Source of the DNA: Borreliella chilensis
GTDB lineage: Bacteria > Spirochaetota > Spirochaetia > Borreliales > Borreliaceae
Assembly: GCA_000808095.1 (NCBI GenBank)
Contig: CP009910.1
Location: forward strand, 620,001 to 684,000
Length of the DNA: 64,000 bases
Reading direction: 5' to 3'
Under the pieces are notes generated by a model. It was not told the DNA's origin. It was given only the letters and a program-made list of their open reading frames with translations, and did not search any database. This document shows, piece by piece, positions 9,501 through 19,778 of this stretch (positions are counted from its first letter, which is position 1; every line of letters begins with the position of its first letter). The translations under genes and the position numbers were made by a program.

Positions 9501-9975
9501 TTTTAAATTTAAACGAGATGTTACAATAATAGTTCCGGGCGAAGCTTTTGTTTCAAACAAAAGAGTTATTTCTACAATTCTTGGTTCTTGTGTTTCTGTT
9601 GTACTTTATGACGAATCAGTCAATTTAATTGGAATGAACCATTATGTTCTAGTTAAGTCAGATCTTGATATATCTCCTGCTCAAAGGGGAAGATATGGGG
9701 TTTATGCTATTCCTATGTTAATAAATGCAATGTTAGAAAATGGAGCTAATAAGAGTAATCTTAAGGCTAAGCTTTTTGGCGGTACGAATTTTATGGCAAA
9801 AGGGTCAGTTAAAGTGGGTCTTGAAAATTCAGAGTTTGCTATTAATACATTAAATAAGTATCGTATTCCAATCTTAGCTAAAGATTTTGATCAATCTAAG
9901 TCGAGAAAGATTTTTGCTTTTCCTGAAAACTTTAAAGTTATTGTGGAATATCCAGATGGAGCAAAGGTTTTTTAA
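9484..9975 (+). CDS. cheD: Chemoreceptor glutamine deamidase CheD
   Basis: Deamidates glutamines of methyl-accepting chemotaxis proteins and works with CheC/CheX phosphatases to adapt the chemotaxis system. 163 residues. The catalytic core TILGSCVSVVLYD contains C36, and H53 follows in GMNHYVL, spaced as in the structurally known CheD. It overlaps the preceding cell-wall gene and lies 2 bases before the helicase gene, so expression is probably coupled to non-chemotaxis genes; the other che genes are outside this window. Confidence 0.93.
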   Translation: MLNHFNFKFKRDVTIIVPGEAFVSNKRVISTILGSCVSVVLYDESVNLIGMNHYVLVKSDLDISPAQRGRYGVYAIPMLINAMLENGANKSNLKAKLFGGTNFMAKGSVKVGLENSEFAINTLNKYRIPILAKDFDQSKSRKIFAFPENFKVIVEYPDGAKVF

Positions 9976-9977
9976 TT

Positions 9978-11954
9978 TTGATTGATGATTTTTTTAAAAG
10001 CGCTCTCAATCAATTTCAATATGAAGCAGTTACTACTATTGAAGGCGCTCTTTTAATTATTGCTGGTGCTGGTAGTGGAAAAACAAGGGTTGTTACTCAT
10101 AGAATAGCTTATTTGCTTTTAAAAGGAATTGCTCAGAAGGAAATTTTAGCCTTAACTTTTACCAACAAGGCGGCTAATGAAATGAAAGATAGGATTAAAG
10201 AAATTTTGAGAAGTCCTCTTAGTAATCTTATGGTTTCTACTTTTCATGCTTTTGGACTTTTCTTTTTAAAAGAAAATTATAGATTATTGGGATATAGGAA
10301 AAATTTTAGTATTTATGACGATAATGATAGAGTTTCTCTTCTTAAAGAGATTTTACTTGATGAGGGTCTTTTTAATAAAAAAGTTTCTTTGAAGTCACTT
10401 AGTAATGTTATTTCACTTTTAAAAAATGAGATTATTACTTTTAATGATTTAAAAGAAGAAGATATAAATGTTTTCAGGCTTTATGAAGAGAGATTAAAAC
10501 TTTATAATGCTTTTGATTTTGATGATTTGATTTTAAAACCAAAAGAATTGTTGAGTAATAATTTTGATATTAGTAATAAATATTCTAAAAGGTATAAGTA
10601 TGTTTTGATTGACGAATTTCAAGATACTTCTTTGATTCAATATAATTTTATTCGCCTTTTGATAAATCATAACAATTTGTGTTGTGTTGGAGATGATGAT
10701 CAATCAATATATTCTTGGCGTGGGGCTAGTTACAATAATATGCTTCAGTTTGAAAAAGATTACAATGTTAAAGAAATAAAGCTTGAACAAAATTATCGTT
10801 CTGCAAAAAATATTTTAGATGTTGCTAATTCTGTTATTTTAAATAATAAAAATAGAAAAGAAAAGACTTTGTGGTCTTCAAAGGTGTGTAGCAAAGTTAT
10901 AGATGTTTTTATATTTGAGGATGAAATTCAAGAATCTGAGTTTGTTGTAAATCAAATCATAAAACTTTCAAGGCAAGAAGATTTTCAATTTAAAAAGATA
11001 GGAGTTCTTATGAGAACCAATGCTCTTTTTAGAAATATTGAGATGATTTTTAGAAGACAAGGCATAAAATATAAAGTTTCTGGGGGAACATCTTTTTTTC
11101 AGAGAAAGGAAATAAAAGATATTATTTCTTATTTAAATTTGATAATAAATCCTAAAAGTGATTATGATTTGCTTAGAATCATAAATGTTCCAAGAAGAGG
11201 TATTGGTAAAGAATATTTGAAGAAAATTAGAAATATTGCTGACAAAAAGGGTTGTTGTATTTATGATGCTCTTTGTGATATTGTTTTTTCTTTTGCAAAT
11301 GCTTCTGGTTACGATAGGGCTTTAAATAAGCAAGTAATTGAAAGTATAGAAGATTTTGTATCTTTTATTGAAGAGTATCAGTATAAATTTAGTATAACGA
11401 AAAGTACATATTCTACTGTAATTAAAGAAATGGTAGAAAGTATTGAATATTGGGGATTTTTAGTTAGTGAAAATCCAAATTCAATCAAAGTAGCCGAATA
11501 TAAATATCAAAATATAGAAGCGTTTTTAAGCATAATTAAAAATTGGGAATCCAGGCAATTTGGAGAATTGAGAGATTTAGGTAGTTTTTTAAACTATATA
11601 GTTCTTCAATCTAAGGAAGAGAGTGAAGGTGTTGAAAATATTAATATTAATTTAATGACAGTTCATTCCGCTAAAGGTTTAGAATTTGATTATGTATTTT
11701 TTATTGCTGTTGAAGATAATATTATTCCGCATCATAGAATAATTGAAGATAGTGAGGTTGGCGTGGAAGAAGAGAGACGAGTTTTTTATGTTGCATTAAC
11801 TCGTGCAAAAGATGCTCTTACTATTACTATGGCCAATAAACGGAAAAAAGATAGGCAAATTTTTGACCAACTGCCTTCAAGATTTATTTCAGAAATTCCT
11901 AAAGAGTTTCTAAATTTTAATTATTATGCAGATTTTGTTGAAAATAAAGCTTAA
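9978..11954 (+). CDS. uvrD: UvrD/PcrA-family 3'-5' DNA helicase
   Basis: Superfamily 1A helicase for nucleotide-excision and mismatch repair or replication restart. 658 residues. Motif I GAGSGKT near 31-37, Ia TFTNKAANEM, motif II DEFQD, motif III GDDDQSIYSWRGA, motif IV QNYRS, motif V TVHSAKGLEFDYVF and motif VI VALTRAKD are in order. TTG at 9978 is the start because no in-frame ATG lies nearby and AAAGG is 10-15 bases upstream. Shorter at the C-terminus than E. coli UvrD. Third gene of dacA-cheD-uvrD. Confidence 0.93.
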   Translation: MIDDFFKSALNQFQYEAVTTIEGALLIIAGAGSGKTRVVTHRIAYLLLKGIAQKEILALTFTNKAANEMKDRIKEILRSPLSNLMVSTFHAFGLFFLKENYRLLGYRKNFSIYDDNDRVSLLKEILLDEGLFNKKVSLKSLSNVISLLKNEIITFNDLKEEDINVFRLYEERLKLYNAFDFDDLILKPKELLSNNFDISNKYSKRYKYVLIDEFQDTSLIQYNFIRLLINHNNLCCVGDDDQSIYSWRGASYNNMLQFEKDYNVKEIKLEQNYRSAKNILDVANSVILNNKNRKEKTLWSSKVCSKVIDVFIFEDEIQESEFVVNQIIKLSRQEDFQFKKIGVLMRTNALFRNIEMIFRRQGIKYKVSGGTSFFQRKEIKDIISYLNLIINPKSDYDLLRIINVPRRGIGKEYLKKIRNIADKKGCCIYDALCDIVFSFANASGYDRALNKQVIESIEDFVSFIEEYQYKFSITKSTYSTVIKEMVESIEYWGFLVSENPNSIKVAEYKYQNIEAFLSIIKNWESRQFGELRDLGSFLNYIVLQSKEESEGVENININLMTVHSAKGLEFDYVFFIAVEDNIIPHHRIIEDSEVGVEEERRVFYVALTRAKDALTITMANKRKKDRQIFDQLPSRFISEIPKEFLNFNYYADFVENKA

Positions 11955-11989
11955 TTGACATTGTTTAATTTATTGAGTGAATTTTAAGA

Positions 11990-12018
11990 TTGATTTAATA
12001 AATCCTGTATTATATGAT
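11990..12018 (+). promoter_or_regulatory. Candidate pepD promoter
   Basis: TTGATT (11990-11995), a 17-base spacer and TATGAT (12013-12018) lie about 65 bases before pepD in the 128-base gap after uvrD. Confidence 0.5.
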
Positions 12019-12082
12019 TAATTATAATTCAGTCTTAAGTATATTTAATATTTGTGGATAATTTAACCAAAGGAAAACCGTT

Positions 12083-13513
12083 ATGAGTATTGTAATTAAT
12101 TATTTTAAAGAGATAGCAAAAATTCCAAGATGCTCAAAAAATGTTAAAGGAATTATTAATTTTATTAAGGAGAGATCTAAAAAATTTGGGTATTCTTTTA
12201 AAGAAGATAGTGTTGGTAATGTTGTGGTGCAGATAAAATCCAGCAATAGTGTTGATATGCATCCTGTTATTTTACAATCTCATGTTGATATGGTTTGTGA
12301 AAAAAATGAGCACAGTTTGCACAATTTTGAAACGGATCCAATTGAAATAGTTGAAGAAGATGGGTATCTCAAAGGAGTAGGGACTACTCTTGGGGCTGAT
12401 AATGGTATTGGGGTTGCTATGATGCTTAGCATTATGAGTGAGGCCAATAGCTTTCCCCATCCCGATTTAGAACTTCTTTTTACCATTGATGAAGAAATAG
12501 GTTTATTAGGCGCTCTTGGTCTTGACCCTAAGTTATGTAGCGGCAAAAGCCTTATTAATCTTGATGGGGAAGAAGAGGGGTATTTTTTGGTTGGTTGTGC
12601 AGGATCAAGGCTTGTTGAGATTGGTTTTTCTCCGCAGTATAGTCTTGCAGTAAAAAAAACAAAAGTAGAAATTGTATTTAAAGGGCTTAAGGGTGGTCAT
12701 TCTGGGGCAGATATTCACTTAGATTTGGCAAATTCTTTAAAATTAATGTTTTTCTTCCTTTTTGAAATTAAAGCAAAAATTGATTTTGAGATTGAGAGTA
12801 TTTTTGGTGGAGAGAGCAGTAATGCAATTCCAAATGAGGCCAAGGCTTTAGTGTTTATTAATAGTACTGATTATGATCTATTAAATAAGGAACTTAAACT
12901 TTTCGTATTTAAAATTAAAAACACATATTTTCTTGAAAATGGATTTAACATTATTATTAACAAAAGAGAATTTTCATCAGTTAAAGTTCTTGATGGAAGC
13001 AGTAAAAACAAGCTTTTAAATATGGGAATGGGATTTTTGCATGGAGTTCAAAAAGTAGAAAGTTACGAAAACAAGCTTATCAAAACTTCTTTAAATTTTT
13101 CAAGTCTTTTAAAAGTGCAAGGTGACTATATTTTTACTTTTTTAATAAGATCTTTATCGGATTTAGACAAAGAATATATTTTTAATCATTTGCAATCAGT
13201 AAGTAGTTTGTCTGGGGTTAGTTTGCGCGTAATTTATGATTATCCTTCTTGGGAGTCTGATAAAAATAGCAGACTTTTAAAACATCTTCAAGGTGTTTAT
13301 AAAGAGATGTATTTAAAAGATGCTAAGGTTTCTTTAATACATGCAGGACTTGAAACGGGCATAATATCTTCTAGGCTGGGAGGTATAGAATCTGTTACTC
13401 TTGGTCCTTGGATTGAATCTCCTCATACTACTAGAGAAAGAGTAGATATTTCTTCAACCATCAGAGTTTATGATTTTTTGAAAAAAAGTTTAGAAAGATT
13501 TCAAAAATTTTAG
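12083..13513 (+). CDS. pepD: Aminoacyl-histidine dipeptidase (M20C, PepD)
   Basis: Zinc dipeptidase of family M20C that hydrolyses Xaa-His and other dipeptides in the cytosol; useful to an amino-acid auxotroph. 476 residues. Metal-binding segments SHVDMVCE, ADNGIGVAM and DEEIGLLGALG occur in order, and HAGLETGII and HTTRERVDI near the end provide the remaining ligands. AAAGGA precedes the ATG. Transcribed alone with its own putative promoter; the tRNA cluster follows. Confidence 0.93.
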   Translation: MSIVINYFKEIAKIPRCSKNVKGIINFIKERSKKFGYSFKEDSVGNVVVQIKSSNSVDMHPVILQSHVDMVCEKNEHSLHNFETDPIEIVEEDGYLKGVGTTLGADNGIGVAMMLSIMSEANSFPHPDLELLFTIDEEIGLLGALGLDPKLCSGKSLINLDGEEEGYFLVGCAGSRLVEIGFSPQYSLAVKKTKVEIVFKGLKGGHSGADIHLDLANSLKLMFFFLFEIKAKIDFEIESIFGGESSNAIPNEAKALVFINSTDYDLLNKELKLFVFKIKNTYFLENGFNIIINKREFSSVKVLDGSSKNKLLNMGMGFLHGVQKVESYENKLIKTSLNFSSLLKVQGDYIFTFLIRSLSDLDKEYIFNHLQSVSSLSGVSLRVIYDYPSWESDKNSRLLKHLQGVYKEMYLKDAKVSLIHAGLETGIISSRLGGIESVTLGPWIESPHTTRERVDISSTIRVYDFLKKSLERFQKF

Positions 13514-13586
13514 TTTTAAAAGCTAATACTAAATATTAATTTTTATTTTTTAATCTAAATCGTATAGCTTTTATTATTATCTTTTA

Positions 13587-13615
13587 TTGACTTAGAAATT
13601 AAATGTCTATAAAAT
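13587..13615 (+). promoter_or_regulatory. Promoter of the His-Arg-Leu-Gly tRNA cluster
   Basis: TTGACT (13587-13592), a 17-base spacer and TAAAAT (13610-13615) end 19 bases before tRNA-His. No other strong promoter is seen before tig, so the tRNAs and the tig-clp-lon genes may share it. Confidence 0.6.
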
Positions 13616-13634
13616 ATTATAGTAAATAGTTATT

Positions 13635-13708
13635 GGTGGTTGTAGCTCAGTTGGTAGAGCGTCGGGTTGTGGTTCCGAATGTCGCGGGTTCAATCCCCGT
13701 CAATCACC
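13635..13708 (+). tRNA. tRNA-His (GTG)
   Basis: A full cloverleaf. The anticodon loop TTGTGGT carries GTG. The extra G at -1 (13635) pairs with C73 (13708), the histidine identity element, on top of a 7-bp acceptor stem (GTGGTTG/CAATCAC). CCA is not encoded. Confidence 0.95.
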
Positions 13709-13733
13709 CTTGTACCCAATTGTCTTTTTATCT

Positions 13734-13807
13734 GCACTCATAGCTCAATTGGATAGAGCAGTGGACTTCGAATCCGAAGGTTGCAGGTTCGAGTCCTGCT
13801 GAGTGCA
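13734..13807 (+). tRNA. tRNA-Arg (TCG)
   Basis: The 7-bp acceptor GCACTCA/TGAGTGC is perfect and the T-stem GCAGG/CCTGC is intact. Anticodon loop CTTCGAA gives TCG. The outermost pair of the anticodon stem is a G-A mismatch. Discriminator A; CCA not encoded. Confidence 0.92.
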
Positions 13808-13884
13808 AATTATTTATTTTTAGTATATCAGGCATACTTGCAAAAGCTTTTAAGTTTTTGTATACTAGTTTGAGTATGAAGTAT

Positions 13885-13965
13885 GCAGGAGTGGTGGAAT
13901 TGGCAGACACGCTAGACTTAGGATCTAGTGCTTTTGGCGTGTGGGTTCGACTCCCACCTTCTGTA
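13885..13965 (+). tRNA. tRNA-Leu (TAG)
   Basis: A class II tRNA with a long variable arm (TGCTTTTGGCGT region). Anticodon stem-loop CTAGA-CTTAGGA-TCTAG gives TAG. Acceptor GCAGGAG pairs with CTTCTGT including G-T wobbles. CCA not encoded. Confidence 0.93.
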
Positions 13966-13970
13966 AAAAT

Positions 13971-14042
13971 GCGAAAGTAACTCAGGGGTAGAGTGTCACC
14001 TTGCCAAGGTGAAAGTCGCGGGTTCAAATCCCGTCTTTCGCT
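13971..14042 (+). tRNA. tRNA-Gly (GCC)
   Basis: Acceptor GCGAAAG/CTTTCGC, anticodon loop TTGCCAA giving GCC, and an intact T-arm. It begins five bases after tRNA-Leu and ends 45 bases before tig. Confidence 0.94.
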
Positions 14043-14087
14043 TTTAATAATTATCAATAAGTTTTATATTAATTAGAGGCATTAGCA

Positions 14088-15434
14088 GTGATTTTAAGTA
14101 AAGATACCAAGCTTCTTCCAGGCTCAAAAGTTGAGGTTTCCATTAGGGTTTCAAAAAGTGTTATTCAGGAAAAATATAACTCATTATTACAAGATTATTC
14201 TTCCCGTCTTAAGATTCAGGGCTTTAGAATTGGAAAAGTTCCTATTAATATTGTTGAGAGTAAATATTCTGAGAGTTTAAGGGCTGTTGTTTTAGAAGAG
14301 GTGGTTAATGATTCTCTTAAAGAATTTTTTAAAGAAGAGTCTAAAAAGCCTTTAAGTTATGCTTCTCCTATCATAAAGGAGAAAAATTTAAAATTAAATC
14401 TTAATGAAGATTTTGAATTTACTTTTATATATGAAACTTATCCTGAATTTGAAATTCCAAATTTTGATGGTGGTGATATTAAGGTGGAGATTCCTGAAGT
14501 TTTGATTGATGATTCTGATATTGATAATGAGATTCTTCGCCTTCAAATGGAAAGTTCAATTATTGTTGAGGATAAAGAAGGGGTTGTCAAAGACGGTAGT
14601 ATTGTTAAAGTGGATTTTGTTGAACTTGATGATGCTTTGAATGAAATAGTATCAACAAAAAGACAAGACTTTGTTTTTACAGTTGGAAAATCTGAGACTT
14701 ATTATAATTTTGACAGAGATCTAATTGGAATGAGAATAAATGAGGATAGGCTTTTAGAAAAATCTTATACTACGGATTACAAATTTGAAGAACTTGCAGG
14801 TTTTTCAAAAAAATTGAAGATTAAGATTAAGAGTATTAAAAAAAGAGATCTTCCTTTAATAGATGATGAGTTTGCAAAAGATATTAGCGACAGGTATAAC
14901 ACATTGGATGACCTTAAAAATTTTATAAGATCTAATATTTTAAGCTTTATTGAAGAAAAAAAGGCAGCTTTAAAGCTAAATAAATTTTTTTCTGCTATTT
15001 CTGAAAAATTAGAAATAGATATTCCTCATTCAATGATTGAGGCTGAAATTGAAATTGCCTTTAAAGATGCTGAAAAGCAAAATAAGATGAGTCTTGAAGA
15101 ATTTAAAAGCATGTTTTATTCTTCAGGAGATATTGGCAGTGATAATTTAAAAAATGAAATTCTTAGCAATTTGAAATCTAAGTTAATAATTCAAAAAATG
15201 GTGGATTTAGATCCAATTAAAGTTACTGAGAGAGATCTTGAGGATGAAATTGCTAGACAGTCTGAAAATTCAAGTTTGAGTTATGAAGAGGTTAAGAAAT
15301 TTTATGAAGATCAAAATTTGATTTCTTATTTGAGGGATGATATCAAAAGGAAAAGAGCTAAGAAAAGAATTTTAGAGAATCTTAAAGAAGTAAAAGGTAA
15401 TCAAATTTCTTTTAAAGATTTCGTTAAATTATAA
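14088..15434 (+). CDS. tig: Trigger factor, ribosome-associated chaperone
   Basis: Ribosome-bound chaperone with peptidyl-prolyl isomerase fold that receives nascent chains. 448 residues: N-terminal ribosome-binding domain with the GFRIGKVP signature (residues 44-51), an FKBP-like middle (about 155-245) and a helical C-terminal arm. The start is GTG, with GAGG 8 bases upstream. First protein gene of tig-clpP-clpX-lon, the classic proteostasis cluster; it directly follows four tRNA genes. Confidence 0.95.
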   Translation: MILSKDTKLLPGSKVEVSIRVSKSVIQEKYNSLLQDYSSRLKIQGFRIGKVPINIVESKYSESLRAVVLEEVVNDSLKEFFKEESKKPLSYASPIIKEKNLKLNLNEDFEFTFIYETYPEFEIPNFDGGDIKVEIPEVLIDDSDIDNEILRLQMESSIIVEDKEGVVKDGSIVKVDFVELDDALNEIVSTKRQDFVFTVGKSETYYNFDRDLIGMRINEDRLLEKSYTTDYKFEELAGFSKKLKIKIKSIKKRDLPLIDDEFAKDISDRYNTLDDLKNFIRSNILSFIEEKKAALKLNKFFSAISEKLEIDIPHSMIEAEIEIAFKDAEKQNKMSLEEFKSMFYSSGDIGSDNLKNEILSNLKSKLIIQKMVDLDPIKVTERDLEDEIARQSENSSLSYEEVKKFYEDQNLISYLRDDIKRKRAKKRILENLKEVKGNQISFKDFVKL

Positions 15435-15452
15435 AATTTGTGAGTAAGAATA

Positions 15453-16046
15453 ATGGAGTTTATGCATAATTTAATACCTACTGTTATAGAGAATACTGGA
15501 AATTACGAAAGGGTATTTGATATATATTCAAGATTACTTAGAGAACGTATAATATTTTTGAGTGGGGAGATTAATGATCTTAAAGCAGATACTGTTATTG
15601 CTCAACTTTTGTTTTTAGAATCAGAAGATTCAAATAAAGATATCTACCTTTATTTGAATTCTCCGGGAGGCAGTATTACTTCAGGTCTTGCAATTTATGA
15701 TACTATGCAATATATAAAGCCTGATGTAAGGACAATCTGTATAGGGCAAGCTGCTTCAATGGGGGCTTTTTTACTTGCTGGTGGTGCCAAGGGGAAAAGA
15801 GAGTCGCTAGCTTATTCTAGAATAATGATTCACCAACCTTGGGGTGGGATAAGTGGTCAAGCTAGTGATATTAATATACAAGCTAATGAAATTTTAAGAC
15901 TTAAAAAATTAATAATAGACATTATGTCTAATCAGATAGGAGTTGATAAGGAAAAACTGGCTCTTGATATGGAAAGAGATTATTTTATGACTTCAAGCGA
16001 TGCTCTTGAATATGGTCTTATTGATAGTATCTTAGTAAGAGAGTAG
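15453..16046 (+). CDS. clpP: ATP-dependent Clp protease, proteolytic subunit
   Basis: Serine protease subunit that forms the ClpP tetradecamer and degrades substrates unfolded by ClpX. 197 residues. Catalytic triad S102 (GQAASMGAF), H127 ([10 protein letters not shown]) and D176 (ERDYFMT). It lies 18 bases after tig and 8 before clpX, so it is co-transcribed. The product is likely to form the ClpXP machine with its neighbour. Confidence 0.96.
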   Translation: MEFMHNLIPTVIENTGNYERVFDIYSRLLRERIIFLSGEINDLKADTVIAQLLFLESEDSNKDIYLYLNSPGGSITSGLAIYDTMQYIKPDVRTICIGQAASMGAFLLAGGAKGKRESLAYSRIMIHQPWGGISGQASDINIQANEILRLKKLIIDIMSNQIGVDKEKLALDMERDYFMTSSDALEYGLIDSILVRE

Positions 16047-16054
16047 TTTTATTT

Positions 16055-17362
16055 TTGGAAAAAATTTTTATGGCAAGAGTAAAAGGTCAAAAAGTAAAAG
16101 AGTGTTCTTTTTGCGGGCTTAGTGTTGCTGAGCTTGGGGGCAATGTTGTTATATCTAATGGAGTGGCAATTTGTCCTGAATGTTCTAAAATATGTCACAA
16201 TCTTTTTAAAGAAAAGCTGTGCAAGCCGCTAGATTCTAAGCCCAATGGTTTGCCAACCCCTAAGCAACTTAAGGATCATTTAGACATGCATGTTGTTGGA
16301 CAAGAAGATGCAAAAAAAGTTTTATCTGTGGCTGTTTATAATCATTACAAGAGGATATTGAAAAATAATAAATATGATAATGGCATTGAGATTGAAAAAT
16401 CCAATATACTTTTGGTTGGGCCTACAGGCAGTGGTAAAACTTTGCTGGCAAAAACGTTGGCTGCTGAAATGAATGTGCCATTTGCAATAGCAGATGCTAC
16501 AACTTTGACAGAAGCTGGATATGTTGGTGAGGATGTAGAAAATATTTTGCTTAAATTGATACATGCTGCTCATGGAGACGTTAGTCTAGCTGAGAGAGGG
16601 ATTATTTATATAGATGAAATAGATAAAATTGCTAAGAAAAATGAAAACGTTTCAATAACAAGAGATGTTTCTGGAGAAGGGGTTCAACAGGCTTTGCTAA
16701 AGATAATTGAGGGTACTATTGCCAACGTTCCTCCAAGAGGTGGAAGAAAGCATCCTTATGAGGATACTATTGAAATTAATACTCAAAATATACTCTTTAT
16801 ATGTGGTGGAGCTTTTGTCGGGCTTGAGAATATTGTTAAGAATCGAATAAATAAGAGTTCTATTGGATTTTCAGGGATTGCAAAAAAGACCATAAGAGAA
16901 GACACTTCATTAAAGTATTTGGAAATGGAAGATTTGATTAAGTTTGGTTTGATACCAGAGTTTGTTGGTAGACTTCCTGTACATTCGTATCTTGAAAAGC
17001 TAAATAAAGAAGATTTGATGAAAATATTAGTTGATCCTCAAAATTCTATTGTTAAGCAGTATTATCATATGTTTAAGATGGACAATGTTGAATTGGTATT
17101 TGAAAAGGATGCTTTAGAATCAATCGTAGATGGAGCTATTTTAAAAAATACTGGGGCAAGAGGTCTTAGGTCTATTCTAGAGAGTCTTCTTAAAGATGTT
17201 ATGTTTGAGGTTCCTTCAATTAGCAAGACTAAGAAGGTTATTGTTACAAAAGAATCTGTTTTAAATGCAGATATTAATCCATTAATTTTAGTTGGCAATG
17301 CAATTAAAAAACCTTGGACAAAAGAGTTGTATGAAATTAATCTTAAATATGATAAAAAATAA
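16055..17362 (+). CDS. clpX: ATP-dependent Clp protease ATP-binding subunit ClpX
   Basis: AAA+ unfoldase of ClpXP. A four-Cys zinc-binding domain at the N-terminus (CSFC ... CPEC), Walker A GPTGSGKT, Walker [11 protein letters not shown], an RGV-type pore segment and the C-terminal small domain. Start: either TTG 16055 (435 residues) or ATG 16070 (430 residues); the GGA inside the first option could be the ribosome-binding site for the ATG, so the shorter form may be real. The end overlaps lon by 14 bases or more. Confidence 0.96.
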   Translation: MEKIFMARVKGQKVKECSFCGLSVAELGGNVVISNGVAICPECSKICHNLFKEKLCKPLDSKPNGLPTPKQLKDHLDMHVVGQEDAKKVLSVAVYNHYKRILKNNKYDNGIEIEKSNILLVGPTGSGKTLLAKTLAAEMNVPFAIADATTLTEAGYVGEDVENILLKLIHAAHGDVSLAERGIIYIDEIDKIAKKNENVSITRDVSGEGVQQALLKIIEGTIANVPPRGGRKHPYEDTIEINTQNILFICGGAFVGLENIVKNRINKSSIGFSGIAKKTIREDTSLKYLEMEDLIKFGLIPEFVGRLPVHSYLEKLNKEDLMKILVDPQNSIVKQYYHMFKMDNVELVFEKDALESIVDGAILKNTGARGLRSILESLLKDVMFEVPSISKTKKVIVTKESVLNADINPLILVGNAIKKPWTKELYEINLKYDKK

Positions 17363-19739
17363 AAAAGAAGATCTTCCAATTGTTATCTTAAAAGAAAATG
17401 TTCTTTTCCCAAATATGACGTTGTGGGTAACCTTTGATAATGAATTTGTAATCAATTCCATATCTCAATCTATGGCAGAGGAAAGATTAATTTTGTTTGC
17501 TTATTCCAATGAATCTAATTGTGATGAATCTTGTGTGGAAGGAGTTAAAAACCTATATTCTGTAGGTACTTATTCTAAACTTATACAGGTTATAAAGGTC
17601 AGCAAAGATGTAGTAAAAGTTTTAGTTGAGTGTCAAAGCAGAGTTATCATAAGTAGTGTTTCAAAGAAAAATGATTATTTGAGAGCTAAAGTTACTTTTG
17701 TGCCTGATGACAATGGATTAAACAGAGAGCTTTTTACCTACTCTAAATTTTTAAAGGAAACCTATGAAGCTTATAGAAATTGTTTATCTTTAAAATCTTC
17801 TGATGGTGATAATGAGCCAATTAATTATTTTGAGAATCCAAGTAAACTTGCTGATATTATAGCTTCTAATGTAAACTTGGAAAACAGTATAAAGTTAGAG
17901 CTTTTGCAAGAGTTAAATGTTAAAACCAGAATAGAAAAGTTAATTGTTAATTTAAACATTGAAATTGATCTTTTAGATCTTAAAAAAGATATTAATTCTA
18001 AAGTTAGAGCTAAGTTGGATAAGGGTCAAAGGGATTATTTTCTTGCTGAGCAAGTTAAAGAGATACAAAAAAGATTAGGAAAAGATGATAACGATTATAT
18101 TGACAGATTAAATTTAAAAGATATTCCAGAAGATGTTAAGTCTAAGATTGAAAAAGAAATTTCTAGATTGTCTAAAATGCAAGCAAATTCTCCTGATGCT
18201 AATATTATTAGAAGTTATATAGAATTAATATTAGATCTTCCATGGAATGAAAATACTGTTATGAAAAATCATTTAAATGAGATTGAGTTTATTTTAAGGA
18301 ATTCTCATTATGGTATGGATGAAGCAAAGGAAAAAATAATAAATTTTTTAGCTGTTTATCAAATTAATTCCAAGGTCAAGGCTCCTATTTTGTGTCTTGT
18401 AGGGCCTCCTGGTATTGGTAAAACATCTCTTGTAGAATCTATTGCAAGATCATTGTCTAGGGAGTTTGTTAAAATATCCCTTGGGGGTTTAAGAGATGAG
18501 GCAGAAATTAGGGGGCACAGAAGAACTTATGTTGGCTCTCTTCCGGGTGTTTTTATTAGTGCAATGAAAAGATCAGGCAAATCTAATCCTGTTATTCTTC
18601 TTGATGAAATAGATAAAATTAATAATAGTTATAAAGGAAATCCTGAATCTGCTCTTTTGGAAGTATTGGATCCCGAGCAAAATTATAAATTTGTAGATCA
18701 TTATTTAGAAATCCCTTATGATCTTTCTAATGTCTTATTTGTTACGACAGCAAATTCTCTTAACGGTATGTCAAAACCACTTCTTGATAGGATGGAAATA
18801 ATTAAAGTTGAGGGTTATTCTTATCTTGAAAAGTTAGAGATTGCAAAGATTTTTTTGATTCCAAGTATAATCAAAGAGAGCTTTTTAGATAAAGTGTATA
18901 TAAGAATAGAAGACGATGTTATTTTTAATTTAATTAGAAATTATACTATGGAATCTGGTGTTAGGGGGCTAAAGAGAGTTTTAACTAATTTGATTAGGAA
19001 ACTTGTAAGAGAGCTACTTCATGAGTATTCCAAGGATCAAATTATTAAGGGAAATTTTTATTCTCCGAGTTCTTTAATACATGGTAATAATTCAATTTTT
19101 ACTCATGATCCTGATGTTTCAGGTATTTATAAAATAATCAATATTAATAACTATTATAATTATGTAGATACTGAGTATAATTTGGATTTGATTAAGATTG
19201 ACTCTTCTGGATTTGTTTATGGACTTGCTTGGACAAATTATGGTGGTACGGTTCTTCCCGTTGAAGCAACTAAGTTTGAAAGGAAAGGAGACATTATCTT
19301 AACAGGTAGCCTTGGGACTATTATGAAAGAGAGCGCTCAGCTTGCATATTCTATAGTTAAGACATATTCTTCTAGGCTTAATTTTGACGTAAAAGAAAGT
19401 CCCGAGATTCATTTGCATTTTCCAGAAGGCGCGACACCAAAAGATGGTCCTTCTGCAGGCATTACTATTGCAACAGCAATAGCCTCAATACTCTCTGACA
19501 AGAAAGTTCCTTTGGATCTTGCAATGACTGGTGAGGTGACTTTGAAAGGTTCTGTTCTTCCCGTGGGTGGCATTAAAGAAAAAGTTTTAGCAGCCTATAG
19601 AAACGGTATAAACAAAGTTATTTTGCCTAAAGATAATGAAAAAGATTATTTCAAGCTTCCAGAAGAAGTTAAGGATAATATAGATGTTAAGTTTGTCTCC
19701 AGTTTGGAAGAAGTTTTTGATTATTTGAATATTATTTAA
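17349..19739 (+). CDS. lon: ATP-dependent Lon protease
   Basis: Homo-oligomeric AAA+ serine protease. N-terminal substrate-binding LON domain (begins [16 protein letters not shown]), Walker [10 protein letters not shown], Walker [11 protein letters not shown], and a C-terminal protease domain with Ser in [10 protein letters not shown] and the Lys about 43 residues later. The frame is open back to ATG 17292 (815 residues), and ATG 17331 is another choice; ATG 17349 (796 residues) starts right before the conserved domain and gives the smallest overlap with clpX, so it is listed, but the start is unproven. A second Lon is known elsewhere in Borrelia. Confidence 0.93.
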   Translation: MIKNKKEDLPIVILKENVLFPNMTLWVTFDNEFVINSISQSMAEERLILFAYSNESNCDESCVEGVKNLYSVGTYSKLIQVIKVSKDVVKVLVECQSRVIISSVSKKNDYLRAKVTFVPDDNGLNRELFTYSKFLKETYEAYRNCLSLKSSDGDNEPINYFENPSKLADIIASNVNLENSIKLELLQELNVKTRIEKLIVNLNIEIDLLDLKKDINSKVRAKLDKGQRDYFLAEQVKEIQKRLGKDDNDYIDRLNLKDIPEDVKSKIEKEISRLSKMQANSPDANIIRSYIELILDLPWNENTVMKNHLNEIEFILRNSHYGMDEAKEKIINFLAVYQINSKVKAPILCLVGPPGIGKTSLVESIARSLSREFVKISLGGLRDEAEIRGHRRTYVGSLPGVFISAMKRSGKSNPVILLDEIDKINNSYKGNPESALLEVLDPEQNYKFVDHYLEIPYDLSNVLFVTTANSLNGMSKPLLDRMEIIKVEGYSYLEKLEIAKIFLIPSIIKESFLDKVYIRIEDDVIFNLIRNYTMESGVRGLKRVLTNLIRKLVRELLHEYSKDQIIKGNFYSPSSLIHGNNSIFTHDPDVSGIYKIININNYYNYVDTEYNLDLIKIDSSGFVYGLAWTNYGGTVLPVEATKFERKGDIILTGSLGTIMKESAQLAYSIVKTYSSRLNFDVKESPEIHLHFPEGATPKDGPSAGITIATAIASILSDKKVPLDLAMTGEVTLKGSVLPVGGIKEKVLAAYRNGINKVILPKDNEKDYFKLPEEVKDNIDVKFVSSLEEVFDYLNII

Positions 19740-19778
19740 AAATTTACATATTTAAATTTATATTTTAGGAGTAGATAT

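Noticed and set aside
13728..14057. A 109-codon minus-strand ORF across the tRNA cluster
   Set aside because: It is the complement of three tRNA genes and translates to the familiar false protein seen opposite tRNAs.
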